Of a stretch of 64,000 nt of DNA, positions 35,323-45,208 are shown one piece after another. A program made the position numbers and the translations under genes. Below the pieces are notes generated by a model. The model was not told the origin of the DNA. It worked only from the letters and a program-made list of their open reading frames with translations, and did no database searches. This DNA is from Shinella sp. CPCC 101442 (lineage in GTDB: Bacteria > Pseudomonadota > Alphaproteobacteria > Rhizobiales > Rhizobiaceae). The stretch is from NCBI RefSeq assembly GCF_024704725.1, contig NZ_JALIQS010000006.1:1-64000 (forward strand), read 5' to 3'. Positions within the stretch are counted from its first letter, which is position 1; every line of letters starts with the position of its first letter.

Positions 35323-36933
35323 ATGGCCGTTGTTTCCAAGAAAATCCCCGCCCCCGATCGCGTTGCCGTCCGCACCGCGCTTCTTTCCGTGTCCGACAAG
35401 GCTGGCGTGGTCGAGCTTGCCCGGGCGCTTGCGGAAAAAGGCGTTCGCCTGCTGTCGACCGGCGGTACGCACAAGGCGCTCAGCGAGGCTGGCCTCGCGG
35501 TGACCGACGTTTCGGAGGTCACGGGCTTTCCGGAGATCATGGATGGCCGCGTGAAGACGCTGCATCCGTCCGTGCATGGCGGTCTGCTGGCGATCCGCGA
35601 CGACGCCGAGCATGTCGAGGCGATGAAGGCCCATGGCATCGGTGCCATCGATCTGACCGTGATCAATCTCTATCCGTTCGAAGAGGTTCGCGCCAAGGGC
35701 GGCGACTATCCGACGACGGTCGAGAACATCGATATCGGCGGGCCGGCGATGATCCGGGCGTCCGCAAAGAACCACGCCTATGTGACCATCGTCACGGATC
35801 CCTCGGATTACCCTGTCCTGCTCGAGGAGCTTGCCGACGGTTCGACCTCTTACGCTTTCCGCCAGCGCCTCGCGGCAAAAGCCTATGCCCGCACGGCCGC
35901 CTATGATGCGGCAATCTCCAACTGGTTTGCCGAGGCGCTCGATATCGCCATGCCGCGCCACCGCGTGCTTGGCGGCGTCTTGAAGGAAGAGATGCGCTAC
36001 GGCGAGAATCCGCACCAGAAGGCGGGCTTCTACGTCACCGGCGAGAACCGTCCCGGTGTCGCCACCGCGACCCTGCTGCAGGGCAAGCAGCTTTCCTACA
36101 ACAATATCAACGACACCGACGCCGCCTTCGAGCTGGTCGCCGAGTTCCTGCCGGAAAACGGTCCGGCCTGCGCGATCATCAAACACGCCAATCCTTGCGG
36201 CGTCGCCACCGGCAAGACGCTGAAGGACGCTTACGCGCGTGCGCTTGCCTGCGACCCGGTCTCGGCTTTCGGCGGTATCATCGCGCTCAATTCGACGCTC
36301 GACGGCGAGACGGCGGAAGAGATCGTCAAGCTGTTCACCGAAGTCATCATCGCGCCCGATGCCGACGAGAAGGCCCGCGCCATCATCGCCGGCAAGCCGA
36401 ACCTGCGCCTGCTGGTGACGGGCGCCCTGCCCGATCCGCGCGTACCCGGCCTTTCCGCCAAGACGGTCTCCGGTGGCCTGCTCGTGCAGAGCCGCGACAA
36501 TGGCATGGTCGAGGATCTCGAACTCAAGGTCGTCACCAAGCGTGCACCGACGGCGCAGGAGCTTGTCGACATGAAGTTCGCCTTCAAGGTCGCCAAGCAC
36601 GTCAAGTCGAATGCCGTGGTCTATGCCAAGGACGGCCAGACGGCGGGTATCGGCGCCGGCCAGATGAGCCGTGTGGATTCTGCCCGTATCGCCGGCCTGA
36701 AGGCCGAGGAAGCGGCCAAGGCCATGGGGCTAGCGGAGCCTCTGACGCGCGGTTCCGCCGTGGCGTCCGAAGCCTTCCTGCCCTTCGCTGACGGCCTGCT
36801 CTCGGCGATTGCCGCCGGCGCAACGGCCGTGATCCAGCCCGGCGGCTCGATGCGCGATGCTGAAGTCATTGCCGCGGCGGACGAAGCCGGCGTCGCCATG
36901 GTCTTCACCGGTATGCGCCACTTCCGCCATTGA
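35323..36933 (+). CDS. purH: Bifunctional AICAR transformylase / IMP cyclohydrolase
   Basis: A 536-aa PurH, catalysing the last two steps to IMP. The N-terminal cyclohydrolase domain shows [19 protein letters not shown] (about 17-35), [11 protein letters not shown] and [15 protein letters not shown] (about 75-89). The transformylase part has [13 protein letters not shown] (about 226-238) and the catalytic KHANPCGVA (about 287-295). The C-terminus reads FTGMRHFRH as in the family. ATG 35323 has GGAG 6 nt upstream; upstream in-frame codons overlap the heparinase gene. Confidence 0.97.
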   Translation: MAVVSKKIPAPDRVAVRTALLSVSDKAGVVELARALAEKGVRLLSTGGTHKALSEAGLAVTDVSEVTGFPEIMDGRVKTLHPSVHGGLLAIRDDAEHVEAMKAHGIGAIDLTVINLYPFEEVRAKGGDYPTTVENIDIGGPAMIRASAKNHAYVTIVTDPSDYPVLLEELADGSTSYAFRQRLAAKAYARTAAYDAAISNWFAEALDIAMPRHRVLGGVLKEEMRYGENPHQKAGFYVTGENRPGVATATLLQGKQLSYNNINDTDAAFELVAEFLPENGPACAIIKHANPCGVATGKTLKDAYARALACDPVSAFGGIIALNSTLDGETAEEIVKLFTEVIIAPDADEKARAIIAGKPNLRLLVTGALPDPRVPGLSAKTVSGGLLVQSRDNGMVEDLELKVVTKRAPTAQELVDMKFAFKVAKHVKSNAVVYAKDGQTAGIGAGQMSRVDSARIAGLKAEEAAKAMGLAEPLTRGSAVASEAFLPFADGLLSAIAAGATAVIQPGGSMRDAEVIAAADEAGVAMVFTGMRHFRH

Positions 36934-36961
36934 CCTTTAGCCGGAGTCGTTCCGGAAATGG

Positions 36962-36990
36962 AAACGCCCCGCTTGCGGGGCGTTTTACGT
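36962..36990. terminator. Terminator purH / MFS gene
   Basis: AAACGCCCC / GGGGCGTTT, 9-bp stem with a 6-nt loop and TTTT after it, 28 bp past the purH stop. The opposite strand is also T-rich, so it can serve the converging transporter gene. Confidence 0.8.
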
Positions 36991-36991
36991 T

Positions 36992-38377
36992 TCAGGCTTC
37001 GATTTTGGCGGCTGGATAGGGTGTGCGCAGCAACAGCAGAAAGCCGACGACGAGGAAAGCGATGAGTGCCATCATGCCCGCCCGGGCGGAACCCGTTGCG
37101 GTGGTGATGAGCGCGACGGAGAGCGGGGCGAGGAAGGACGTGGCGCGGCCCGAGAGGGCATAGAGGCCGAAATAACGGCCAGCCTCGTCCGGATGGATGC
37201 TCTGGGCGAGATAGGAACGCGCCGAAGCCTGCACGGGGCCGAAAGCGACGCCGATCAGCAGGCCGTAGAGAATATAGGCCTTTTCCGCCGCCGTGCCGAA
37301 CAGGCCGCCGGAATCCGTTGTCGGAAGGGGGATGAGGCCGAACAAAGTGAAGCCCGGTCCGGTGGAGACGATGCCAACCGTCGCGATGGTCAGGCAGACG
37401 AGGCTCATGATGACGACGGTTTTCGATCCCAGGCGCGTGTCGAGCCGGCTGGCATAGAGGCAGCCGCCGATGGCGACGACGTTGAGAATGATGCCGTAGA
37501 TGCCGAGTTCGAAGGTCTGCCAGGCGAACATGCCGGCGGCGAAGGTGCCGCCGAGCGCCAGAAGGCCGTTGACGCCATCCTGGTAGATCATGCGGGCGAC
37601 GAGAAATCGGAAGATGCCGGGCCTGTTCCTGAGGTCTTTCAGCGTCTCCGAGAGGTCGGCAAAGCCGGCGCGCACGGCGCTGGCGATGGGCAGGCCCTTG
37701 CTCTGGTCGGGCGTGAAGAAGAACATCGGCAGGATGAAGACGAAGTACCAGAGTGCAGAGATCGGCCCTGTGATGCGGGCGTCCTCGCCGGTATCGGCAT
37801 CGAGCCCGAAGAGCGGGGTTATTCCGATGGCGGTCCTGCCGGTCTCGGGATTGGCGGCGAGCAGCGCGACGACGGCGATCAGCACGATCATGCCGCCGAG
37901 ATAGCCGAGGCCCCAGGCGATGTTGGAGATGCGGCCGATATCTTCGGGGCGCACAAGCCGCGGCATCATGGAATCGTTGAAGACGATGGAGAATTCCGCT
38001 GCGACCGTGGCGAGCACGATCAGCGCCATGGCGAAAAGCAGGCTGCTGCCGGGTGCGGCGTACCAGAGCGCGGCAAGCGACACGATCTTGATGGCGGCAA
38101 AGACGGCGATCCAGGGTTTTCGCGCGCCCGAGGCGTCGGCAATCGAGCCCATGATGGGCGCGAGCAGAGCGATTGCGATGCCGGAGAGGGTGAGCGTATA
38201 GCTCCAGGCCGCCTGGCCGGCGGCGTGGTCCTGCGTGAGGCGCGAGACGAGATAGGGGCCGAAGATGAAGGTGGTGATGACCGTGAAGAACGGCTGGGCC
38301 GCCCAGTCGAACAGCATCCAGCCTGTTATGCCGAGACGGCTTGTCCGTGGCTCCCGGCTTTCCGTCACAACCGTCAT
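36992..38377 (-). CDS. MFS transporter, UMF1/Atg22-like family
   Basis: A 461-aa inner-membrane protein with about 12 hydrophobic segments. [24 protein letters not shown] (in two parts, about 19-42) is characteristic of the bacterial UMF1 family related to yeast Atg22, a vacuolar amino-acid effluxer. The A-like motif [13 protein letters not shown] is near 77-89, and the [19 protein letters not shown] loop (about 134-152) is another family block. The substrate is unknown; amino-acid or peptide export is only a guess by family. Leftward, convergent with purH and downstream of the NAD-GDH gene. Confidence 0.85.
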   Translation of the reverse strand: MTVVTESREPRTSRLGITGWMLFDWAAQPFFTVITTFIFGPYLVSRLTQDHAAGQAAWSYTLTLSGIAIALLAPIMGSIADASGARKPWIAVFAAIKIVSLAALWYAAPGSSLLFAMALIVLATVAAEFSIVFNDSMMPRLVRPEDIGRISNIAWGLGYLGGMIVLIAVVALLAANPETGRTAIGITPLFGLDADTGEDARITGPISALWYFVFILPMFFFTPDQSKGLPIASAVRAGFADLSETLKDLRNRPGIFRFLVARMIYQDGVNGLLALGGTFAAGMFAWQTFELGIYGIILNVVAIGGCLYASRLDTRLGSKTVVIMSLVCLTIATVGIVSTGPGFTLFGLIPLPTTDSGGLFGTAAEKAYILYGLLIGVAFGPVQASARSYLAQSIHPDEAGRYFGLYALSGRATSFLAPLSVALITTATGSARAGMMALIAFLVVGFLLLLRTPYPAAKIEA

Positions 38378-38415
38378 CGCTCCTCCCCAATTCGGCGGGA
38401 GCGATGACCGCGCCC

Positions 38416-38458
38416 GTCCTCAAGCCGGCTAACGGGGTCCGTCAGCCGGCTTGAGGAC
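38416..38458. repeat. Perfect 15-bp inverted repeat after NAD-GDH gene
   Basis: GTCCTCAAGCCGGCT and its exact complement AGCCGGCTTGAGGAC are separated by 13 bases, 5 bp past the NAD-GDH stop and 38 bp upstream of the transporter start. There is no T-run on either side, so it looks like an RNA-stabilising or Rho-assisted 3' structure, or a regulator site for the transporter. Confidence 0.8.
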
Positions 38459-38462
38459 TGTG

Positions 38463-41400
38463 TCATTTCGCTCTTTCCTGCGCAAGGTCGCTCAGGATGC
38501 CGGCGGCGACGGAAACCTTGGCGAGCGTCGCTTCGCCACCTTCCGTCAGGGCCGAGAGGTTTGCCGTCACGCGGGCGAGCCGTTCCCCCTCGCCTTGCTG
38601 CCAGGTGGCAAGCGGCGCCTTGTCGCCCTTGTGGCGCGTCAGCACCACGGTGGCGAGGTCGCGGCGGGCATTCGCGATGTCGGTGAGGCTGCGCTGGAGG
38701 GCGAGCGCCTCGTAGAGATCGCCGGTCGGGATGCGGCTTGCCGAGGACAGGAGCCGGCCGACGTTCAGCGTCGCGCTGATACCGGCGAAGGTCTGTGCCG
38801 TCTTGGCGAGCGAATCGCCCGTCGCGTTGGCGATCAGCATGACCTCGGGCACGAAGGTGAGCATGGAGAGCGTCGCGATTTCTTCCGCAAGCTCGGCCGG
38901 TACGCCTTCGTCCTCATAGGCATGCGCCTTGCGGCGGGCCTCGTCGCCGGCGGCGTCCGACACGAGCGTCGAAAGCTGCGGGCGAAGCTGCTTCAGGGCC
39001 TGCTTGAGCTTGTGCACCGCCTGGTCCAGCGGGCCGGAGACGGCGCCGGTGGTCAGAAGCAGGCTGGTGACGCTGGCATAGATGCGGCCGATCTCCTCAT
39101 AGAGCTCGTTCTGCAGGGTGCCGGCGACCTGGTTGTCCAGCGCATCGACGCCAGCATAGAGCGCCGTCAAGCCGTAACCGTCGCGGGCGATCACCGCCGC
39201 CTTCACCGCATCGGCCGGGCCGAAGCCGGTGCCGTCGGTCAAACCGTTGATGAAGGCCGGGCCGCCGCGATTGATCACTTCGTTGGCGAGGATCGTCGCG
39301 ATGATCTCGCGGCGCAGACGGTGCGTGCGGATATCGTCCGCATAGGCCTTCTGCATCTTCGCCGGGAAGTAGCCGGTCAGCGTCGGTTCGAAATAAGGCT
39401 CGTCCGGCAAGCTGGTATGGACAAGTTCGTCGAACAGCACCAGCTTGGCATAGGAGAGCAGCACGCCGATTTCCGGCCGCGTCAGCGGCTTGCCGGCCTG
39501 GTAGCGTTCGGCGAGCGTGCGGTCGTCGGGAAGGGTCTCGACCTTGCGGTTGAGCAGGCCCGCGGCCTCGAAGCGGTCCATCAGACGGGTCAGCGGTGCG
39601 CGGTTGGCCGTACCCTGCTTTTCGATGAGCGAGATCGCTAGCGATTGCAGGTAGTTGTTGCGCAGCACGAGATGGCCGACTTCGTCGGTCATCGAGGCGA
39701 GCAGCACGTTGCGCTTGGCGCGCGTCAGCCGCTCGTCGCGCATGGCCGAGGCGAGCGCGATCTTGATGTTGACCTCGACGTCCGACGAATTCACGCCGGC
39801 CGAGTTGTCGATGGCGTCCGAGTTGCTGCGGCCGCCCTTGAGACCGAAGGCGATGCGGCCACGCTGGGTGACGCCGAGGTTGGCGCCCTCGCCGATCACC
39901 TTGGCGCGCACGTCTTCGCCGACAATGCGGATCGGGTCGTTGGCGCGGTCGCCGACTTCCGCGTCCGTCTCGCTCTGGCCGCGGATATAGGTGCCGATGC
40001 CGCCGAACCACATCAGATCGACCGGCGCCTTCAGGATCGCCGTCATGATCTCGAACGGCGTCGCCTTGGCCTTGTCGATGCCGATGACCGCCATGGCTTC
40101 CGCCGTCAGCGTCACGGATTTTTCCGTGCGGGGGATGATCATCGCGCCCTTGGAGAGGACGGAACGGTCATAGTCCTGCCAGCTCGAGCGCGGCAGGTTG
40201 AACATGCGGCGGCGCTCGGCGAAGGACGTGTCGGTATCCGGATTCGGATCGATGAAGATATCGCGGTGGTCGAAGGCCGCCACAAGGCGGATCTTGCGCG
40301 ACAGCAGCATGCCGTTGCCGAAGACGTCGCCCGACATGTCGCCGACGCCGGCGACGGTGAACGGGGTCTTCTGGATGTCGATGTTCATCTCGCGGAAGTG
40401 GCGCTTGACGGTTTCCCAGGCGCCGCGGGCGGTGATGCCCATCTTCTTGTGGTCGTAGCCGGCCGAGCCGCCCGAGGCGAAGGCGTCATCGAGCCAGAAG
40501 CCGGCTTCCTGCGCCAGGCCGTTGGCCGTGTCGGAGAAGGTCGCGGTGCCCTTGTCGGCGGCGACGACGAAATACGGGTCGTCACCGTCGATGCGCACCG
40601 TATCGGCCGGCGGCACGACGTCCTGGCCGACGATGTTGTCGGTGACAGACAGCAGCGTGCGGATATAGGTCTTGTAGGCCTCGGTGCCGGCCTTGAAGAC
40701 GGCGTCGCGGCTGCCGCCGACGGGAAGCTGCTTGGGATAGAAGCCGCCCTTGGCGCCGACCGGCACGATGACCGAGTTCTTGACCTGCTGGGCCTTCACG
40801 AGGCCGAGCACTTCCGTGCGGTAGTCCTGCGCGCGGTCGGACCAGCGCAGGCCGCCACGGGCGACCTTGCCGAAGCGCAGGTGCACACCTTCGACTTCCG
40901 CGCCATAGACGAAGATCTCGCGGAACGGGCGTGGCTCCGGCAGGCCGTCGAGCGCCTTCGGATCGAGCTTGATCGCAAACGTCTTGCGCGGCTTGCCGTC
41001 GGCATCGTGCTGGAAGTAGTTGGTGCGCAGCGTCGCCTGGATGGCGTTGACGTAGCGGCGGAGAATCCGGTCCTCGTCGAGGCTCGGCACGTTCGCCAGG
41101 GCGTCTTCGATGGCGGTTGCCGCATCGCCTGACTTCTTCTCACGCTGACGGTCGCTGAGCTTCGGATCGAGGCGGGTCTCGAACAGGCGGAAGAGGTTGG
41201 CGGCAATCGCCGGATACTTGTTGAGCGTATCGGCGATATAGCCCTGCGAATAGGCGATGCCGGTCTGGCGCAGATAGCGCGAATAGGTGCGTAGCGCCAT
41301 GATTTCGCGGGCCGACAGGCCGCCGGTGAGCACGAGACGGTTCAGCGCGTCGTCATCCACGTCACCATGCCAGGCCGCGAGGAAGGCTTCCTCCAGCATC

Positions 41401-43244
41401 GGGCTCAGCTTGGCAAGGTTGATTTCCAGGCCGTCGCGCTGCTTCAGCTCCATGTCATGCAGGATGACGCGGCGCTCATGTCCGTCGAAGGTCGCGAGCG
41501 TCAGGTCATGCGTCTGTTCGCTGATGACGTTGAAACCGAGATTTTCGAGCAGCGGTACGCGGCGCGACAGCGAGACGGGCTCGTCGGCGTGGAAGATTTT
41601 CAGCTCGACCGAGGCAAGGTCGGTGTTCCAGGCCTTGCGGTAGAACGAGATGCGGATCGGGTTCTGTGAGGTCGCCGTCGAAATGAGGGCGAGGTCGGCA
41701 TTCGCTTCGGCCGGCGTGAAGTCTTCCTGGTAGCCAGGATCGGTGGCGAGACGCAGGCCGTCGGCGCTGGACAGCGCCTCGAAACGGTCGGTCCAGCGCG
41801 TCGCGATCTCGCGCACCGCCTGTTCCAGCTTGTTCTGCGCGATGCGCGGCGTCTTGCCGCCGGAACGACCGATGATGAAGTGCACGCGGGCAAGGCCACC
41901 CTCGGGGAAAGCCGGATAATAGGCCGAGACGCGGCCGTCATAAGCCGACTTCAGATAATTGCCGATCTTTTCGCGCACGTCGGAATCGTACTGCTCGCGC
42001 GGCACGTAGACGATGACGGAGACGAAGCGGTCGAAACGGTCGATGCGCGGCAGGACGCGGATGCGCGGCCGGTCGGAAAGCTCGTTGATCTGCTCACTGA
42101 AGGTTGCGAGAAGGCCTGGATCGATCTGGAAGAGATCGTCACGCGGGTAGGATTCGAGCGTGTTGATCAGCATCTTGCCGGAATGGCTCTTCGGGTCGTA
42201 GCCGAAGTGCTCGATGACCGCCTCGACCTTGGAACGCAGGAGCGGAATCTGGCCGGCGGCGTGCGTATAGGCCGTCGAGGTGAAGAGGCCGACGATGCGC
42301 AGCTCGCCCACCACCTTGCCCTTCTCGTCGAAGCGCTTCAGGCCGACATAGTCCATATAGGCGCGGCGGTGCACGACGGATTTGACATTCGCCTTGGTGA
42401 CGATGAGGAAGTCGGGACCTTCGAGGAATTCCAGAATTTCAGGCGTCGTCGTGACGGCGTCCTTGCCCAACCGCAGCACGCGCACATCCGGGTCGGAGAG
42501 AATGCCGAGGCCTTCGTCGCCGCGTTCCACGGTCGCCTGCTCGCCCTTGCCGGAATAGGAATAGTCGCGCATGCCGAGGAAGGTGAAATTGTTGCCGCGC
42601 AGCCAGTCGAGGAAGGCGAGCGCTTCGCCCTTGCCGGGCTTGTCCTTGGCGTAGCGCTCCATGTCGGCAGTGGCGCCGTTGAGTTTTTCCAGCATGGACG
42701 GCCAGTCATCGACGGCCAGATGCACCTGGTCGAGCACGTGCATCACCCGGTCGGCCAGCGCTGCTGCCTCATTGGGTGCCAGCTCGGAAAGATGGATCTC
42801 GATATGGCTGACGCGCTGCGCCGGTTCGCTTTCCTCGTCCGGCGAGAAGAGTTTCGGCGCCTCGTCCTTGGAAACGACGAGGATCGGGTGGATTGCGAGG
42901 TGGACATCACGGTGCGTGCTCGTCACTTCGCCCATGACCGAATCGTAGAGGAACGGCTGGTTGCGGTCGGTGACGGAGAGAACGGAGACCGGCTGGCCCT
43001 GCGGCTTCACGTCCGGCAGGGTGGTGACGGTGACGCGGGGTGCGCTGCCGTCCCAGGCCTCGATTTCCGCCATGGCATGGGCGGCGGCGGCGGCGAGCAT
43101 CGGGCCGGTATAGTGATCCAGATCGTCCTTGCTGGCACGCCCGAAAAGGATGTCGGGGTTGAGTGTTTTTGCGCCGAGAGCGGCGGCTGCGGCCTTTGCG
43201 GCCTCGATGTGTTTTTCTCGTTTCACGTTGGTCCGGGCACCCAT
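38463..43244 (-). CDS. NAD-specific glutamate dehydrogenase, large (180-kDa class)
   Basis: A 1593-aa L-GDH180-type enzyme that deaminates glutamate to 2-oxoglutarate with NAD. The long N-terminal half contains ACT-like regulatory regions (SVTDRNQPFLYDSVMGE, about 90-106). The catalytic region has GGLRWSDRAQDYRTEVLGL (about 795-813) and VGAKGGFYPKQLP (about 823-835). The NAD-binding part has MWFGGIGTYIRG (about 1076) and GEGANLGVTQ. A helical C-terminal domain follows. GGGAG lies 7 nt before ATG. It is the longest gene in the window and typical of Alphaproteobacteria growing on amino acids. Confidence 0.96.
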   Translation of the reverse strand: MGARTNVKREKHIEAAKAAAAALGAKTLNPDILFGRASKDDLDHYTGPMLAAAAAHAMAEIEAWDGSAPRVTVTTLPDVKPQGQPVSVLSVTDRNQPFLYDSVMGEVTSTHRDVHLAIHPILVVSKDEAPKLFSPDEESEPAQRVSHIEIHLSELAPNEAAALADRVMHVLDQVHLAVDDWPSMLEKLNGATADMERYAKDKPGKGEALAFLDWLRGNNFTFLGMRDYSYSGKGEQATVERGDEGLGILSDPDVRVLRLGKDAVTTTPEILEFLEGPDFLIVTKANVKSVVHRRAYMDYVGLKRFDEKGKVVGELRIVGLFTSTAYTHAAGQIPLLRSKVEAVIEHFGYDPKSHSGKMLINTLESYPRDDLFQIDPGLLATFSEQINELSDRPRIRVLPRIDRFDRFVSVIVYVPREQYDSDVREKIGNYLKSAYDGRVSAYYPAFPEGGLARVHFIIGRSGGKTPRIAQNKLEQAVREIATRWTDRFEALSSADGLRLATDPGYQEDFTPAEANADLALISTATSQNPIRISFYRKAWNTDLASVELKIFHADEPVSLSRRVPLLENLGFNVISEQTHDLTLATFDGHERRVILHDMELKQRDGLEINLAKLSPMLEEAFLAAWHGDVDDDALNRLVLTGGLSAREIMALRTYSRYLRQTGIAYSQGYIADTLNKYPAIAANLFRLFETRLDPKLSDRQREKKSGDAATAIEDALANVPSLDEDRILRRYVNAIQATLRTNYFQHDADGKPRKTFAIKLDPKALDGLPEPRPFREIFVYGAEVEGVHLRFGKVARGGLRWSDRAQDYRTEVLGLVKAQQVKNSVIVPVGAKGGFYPKQLPVGGSRDAVFKAGTEAYKTYIRTLLSVTDNIVGQDVVPPADTVRIDGDDPYFVVAADKGTATFSDTANGLAQEAGFWLDDAFASGGSAGYDHKKMGITARGAWETVKRHFREMNIDIQKTPFTVAGVGDMSGDVFGNGMLLSRKIRLVAAFDHRDIFIDPNPDTDTSFAERRRMFNLPRSSWQDYDRSVLSKGAMIIPRTEKSVTLTAEAMAVIGIDKAKATPFEIMTAILKAPVDLMWFGGIGTYIRGQSETDAEVGDRANDPIRIVGEDVRAKVIGEGANLGVTQRGRIAFGLKGGRSNSDAIDNSAGVNSSDVEVNIKIALASAMRDERLTRAKRNVLLASMTDEVGHLVLRNNYLQSLAISLIEKQGTANRAPLTRLMDRFEAAGLLNRKVETLPDDRTLAERYQAGKPLTRPEIGVLLSYAKLVLFDELVHTSLPDEPYFEPTLTGYFPAKMQKAYADDIRTHRLRREIIATILANEVINRGGPAFINGLTDGTGFGPADAVKAAVIARDGYGLTALYAGVDALDNQVAGTLQNELYEEIGRIYASVTSLLLTTGAVSGPLDQAVHKLKQALKQLRPQLSTLVSDAAGDEARRKAHAYEDEGVPAELAEEIATLSMLTFVPEVMLIANATGDSLAKTAQTFAGISATLNVGRLLSSASRIPTGDLYEALALQRSLTDIANARRDLATVVLTRHKGDKAPLATWQQGEGERLARVTANLSALTEGGEATLAKVSVAAGILSDLAQERAK

Positions 43245-43371
43245 GGAATTCTCCCTCGAATCCGATGGCCGGACGTTAGCAGAAGAAAAAATACGCGCGA
43301 CGAAATTTGTGCATTTGCGAGAAAATTCAATCGATTTTGTCCGAGATAGGTCAGTTCTGCTGTCGCTTTAT

Positions 43372-43392
43372 CGGAAAATCGCCGATTTTTCG
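43372..43392. promoter_or_regulatory. 21-bp near-palindrome between NAD-GDH and pdxY
   Basis: CGGAAAATCG-C-CGATTTTTCG has one mismatch between arms. It lies about 130 bp upstream of both divergent starts (43244 and 43522), in the A+T-richest part of the gap. It looks like an operator; no known consensus was matched. Confidence 0.45.
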
Positions 43393-43521
43393 TCGAAAAG
43401 CAGCCAAAAACCGGCGGAGAGCGTGCTGTGCTGTCCTGCAACAAAACGGCAGGAATGCCTCGGGCGTTGACAGTCCGGCGCCCCCTTGCCATCACTCAGG
43501 CACAACGAAGGAAGCCGGCTT

Positions 43522-44397
43522 ATGAGCGGGAGCGACAAGGGCACCGTCATCGTCATTTCGAGCCACGTGGTGCGCGGCACGGTGGGCAACCGTGCGGCGG
43601 TCTTCGCGCTCGAAACGCTCGGCCATCCCGTCTGGGCTTTGCCGACCGTCATCCTGCCCTGGCATCCGGGCCATGGACGCGCCACGCGCGTCGCCATTTC
43701 CGAAGCCGATTTCGATGCAATCATTTCCGACCTGATCCGCGCGCCCTGGCGGGGCGAGGTGAAGGCGGTCCTGTCGGGCTATCTGGGCAGCGCGGCGCAG
43801 GCGCGTTCCGTCGCGCGGCTGGTCGAGAGCCTGCGGGCCGAAAATCCCGACCTTCTCTATATGTGCGACCCCGTCTGCGGTGACGAGCGCGGTCTCTATG
43901 TGCCGGAGGAGACGGCGGTCGCGATCCGCGACAGCCTGATCCCGCTCGCTTCGATCGCGACGCCGAACCGCTTCGAACTCGCCTGGCTTGCCGGCGCGCC
44001 GCTGGACAACAACAATGCGATCGTGGAAGCGGCCCTCTCGCTCGGCCCGTCGCGCATGCTCGTCACCTCCTCGCTGCCGCTGATGGCGGGCAGCACGGGC
44101 AATCTCTATCTCTCAGGGCGAAGCGCGCTGCTGGCCGAACATCGGCTCGTGGAAAGCCCGCCGAACGGTACCGGCGACCTGCTCGCGGCAATCTTCCTGT
44201 CCCGGCTGATGGAAAACCTGCCCGAGGAGCGGGCGTTGATGCTGGCGACGGCGAGCGTCTTCGAGATCGTGGCGCGCACTGCCAAGCGCGGCGCCGACGA
44301 GCTGACGCTGGAGCAGGACGCATCGAGCATTTCCACACCGATGGCCATGGTGCACATGCGTCGTCTCGTGCATCCGGCGCAAACACGCCGGTCCTGA
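43522..44397 (+). CDS. pdxY: Pyridoxal kinase
   Basis: A 291-aa ribokinase-fold PdxY-type kinase making PLP from pyridoxal. The N-terminus VIVISSHVVRGTVGNRAAVFALETLGH (in two parts, about 9-35) is the substrate pocket. YMCDPVCGDE (about 113-122), TPNRFELAWLAG (about 151-162), and the C-terminal anion-hole/catalytic region NGTGDLLAAIF (about 214-224; Asp as base) complete the set. AAGGA about 9 nt upstream supports ATG 43522. It is divergent from NAD-GDH. Confidence 0.93.
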   Translation: MSGSDKGTVIVISSHVVRGTVGNRAAVFALETLGHPVWALPTVILPWHPGHGRATRVAISEADFDAIISDLIRAPWRGEVKAVLSGYLGSAAQARSVARLVESLRAENPDLLYMCDPVCGDERGLYVPEETAVAIRDSLIPLASIATPNRFELAWLAGAPLDNNNAIVEAALSLGPSRMLVTSSLPLMAGSTGNLYLSGRSALLAEHRLVESPPNGTGDLLAAIFLSRLMENLPEERALMLATASVFEIVARTAKRGADELTLEQDASSISTPMAMVHMRRLVHPAQTRRS

Positions 44398-44483
44398 CTT
44401 GCGCCGATCCCGTCCGGATGGTTTATGCGGGAAACCGGATGGAGCCTCGTCCGGTGGATCGTATCACGGGGGTATTCCGACCT

Positions 44484-45125
44484 ATGAACCGCTTTCCCGA
44501 TCGTCTTCTGAATGGCTATCGCAATTTCATGTCCGGCCGCTATGCCGAGCAATCCGCCCGCTACCGGGCGCTGGCCGAAACCGGCCAGAAACCGAAAACC
44601 CTCGTCATTGCCTGTTGTGACTCCCGCGCCGCGCCGGAGACGATCTTCGACAGCGGTCCGGGTGAGCTTTTCGTCGTGCGCAATGTCGCCAACCTCGTGC
44701 CTCCCTATGAGCCGGATGGCCAGTTCCACGCCACCTCGGCCGCACTCGAATTCGCGGTCCAGTCGCTGAAGGTCACGGATATCCTGGTGATGGGTCATGG
44801 CCGCTGCGGCGGCATCTCCGCCGCCCTCGACCTGGACGCCGAGCCGCTGTCGCCGGGCGATTTCATCGGCAAGTGGATGGGCATGCTGAAGCCCGTCGCA
44901 GAGCAGATCCAGGGCGCGGAAATCCTCACGCAGGCCGAACGCCAACGCGCGCTGGAGCGGGTCTCGATCCGCAACTCCATCGCCAACCTGCGGACATTCC
45001 CCTGCGTGCGCATTCTCGAAGAGAAGGGCCGCATCCAGCTGCACGGCTCCTGGTTCGACATCTCGACCGGTGAACTGTGGATCATGGACGCGGCCACGGG
45101 CGACTTCACACGTCCGAGCGCATAG
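44484..45125 (+). CDS. Beta-class carbonic anhydrase
   Basis: A 213-aa beta carbonic anhydrase interconverting CO2 and bicarbonate. Zinc ligands are Cys44 in CCDSR (with the Asp46-Arg48 dyad), His105 and Cys108 in GHGRCGG. VRNVANLVPPYEPDG (about 67-81) and the C-terminal LHGSWFDISTGEL (about 190-202) are conserved. Start MNRFPDRLLNGY is the usual family start; in-frame upstream codons are less likely. It lies 86 bp after pdxY and ends at a strong terminator. Confidence 0.95.
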   Translation: MNRFPDRLLNGYRNFMSGRYAEQSARYRALAETGQKPKTLVIACCDSRAAPETIFDSGPGELFVVRNVANLVPPYEPDGQFHATSAALEFAVQSLKVTDILVMGHGRCGGISAALDLDAEPLSPGDFIGKWMGMLKPVAEQIQGAEILTQAERQRALERVSIRNSIANLRTFPCVRILEEKGRIQLHGSWFDISTGELWIMDAATGDFTRPSA

Positions 45126-45151
45126 GCATTTCCAGCCCGATACGGATACAG

Positions 45152-45186
45152 AAAAGCCCGGCGTGGTTTCCCGCGCCGGGCTTTTT
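45152..45186. terminator. Terminator carbonic anhydrase / lytic transglycosylase
   Basis: A 12-bp stem AAAAGCCCGGCG / CGCCGGGCTTTT with a 10-nt loop, flanked by A on the left and T on the right, lies between two convergent stops. Confidence 0.85.
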
Positions 45187-45208
45187 CGAACTTCGGGATG
45201 TCGTGCGA

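Noticed and set aside
36621-38423. 600-codon minus-strand frame overlapping the UMF1-like transporter in another frame
   Set aside because: Arg/His-rich shadow frame; the transporter frame has the family motifs.
41880-43349. Long plus-strand open frame opposite the NAD-GDH gene
   Set aside because: Antisense shadow with biased composition; the minus-strand protein is a clear family member.
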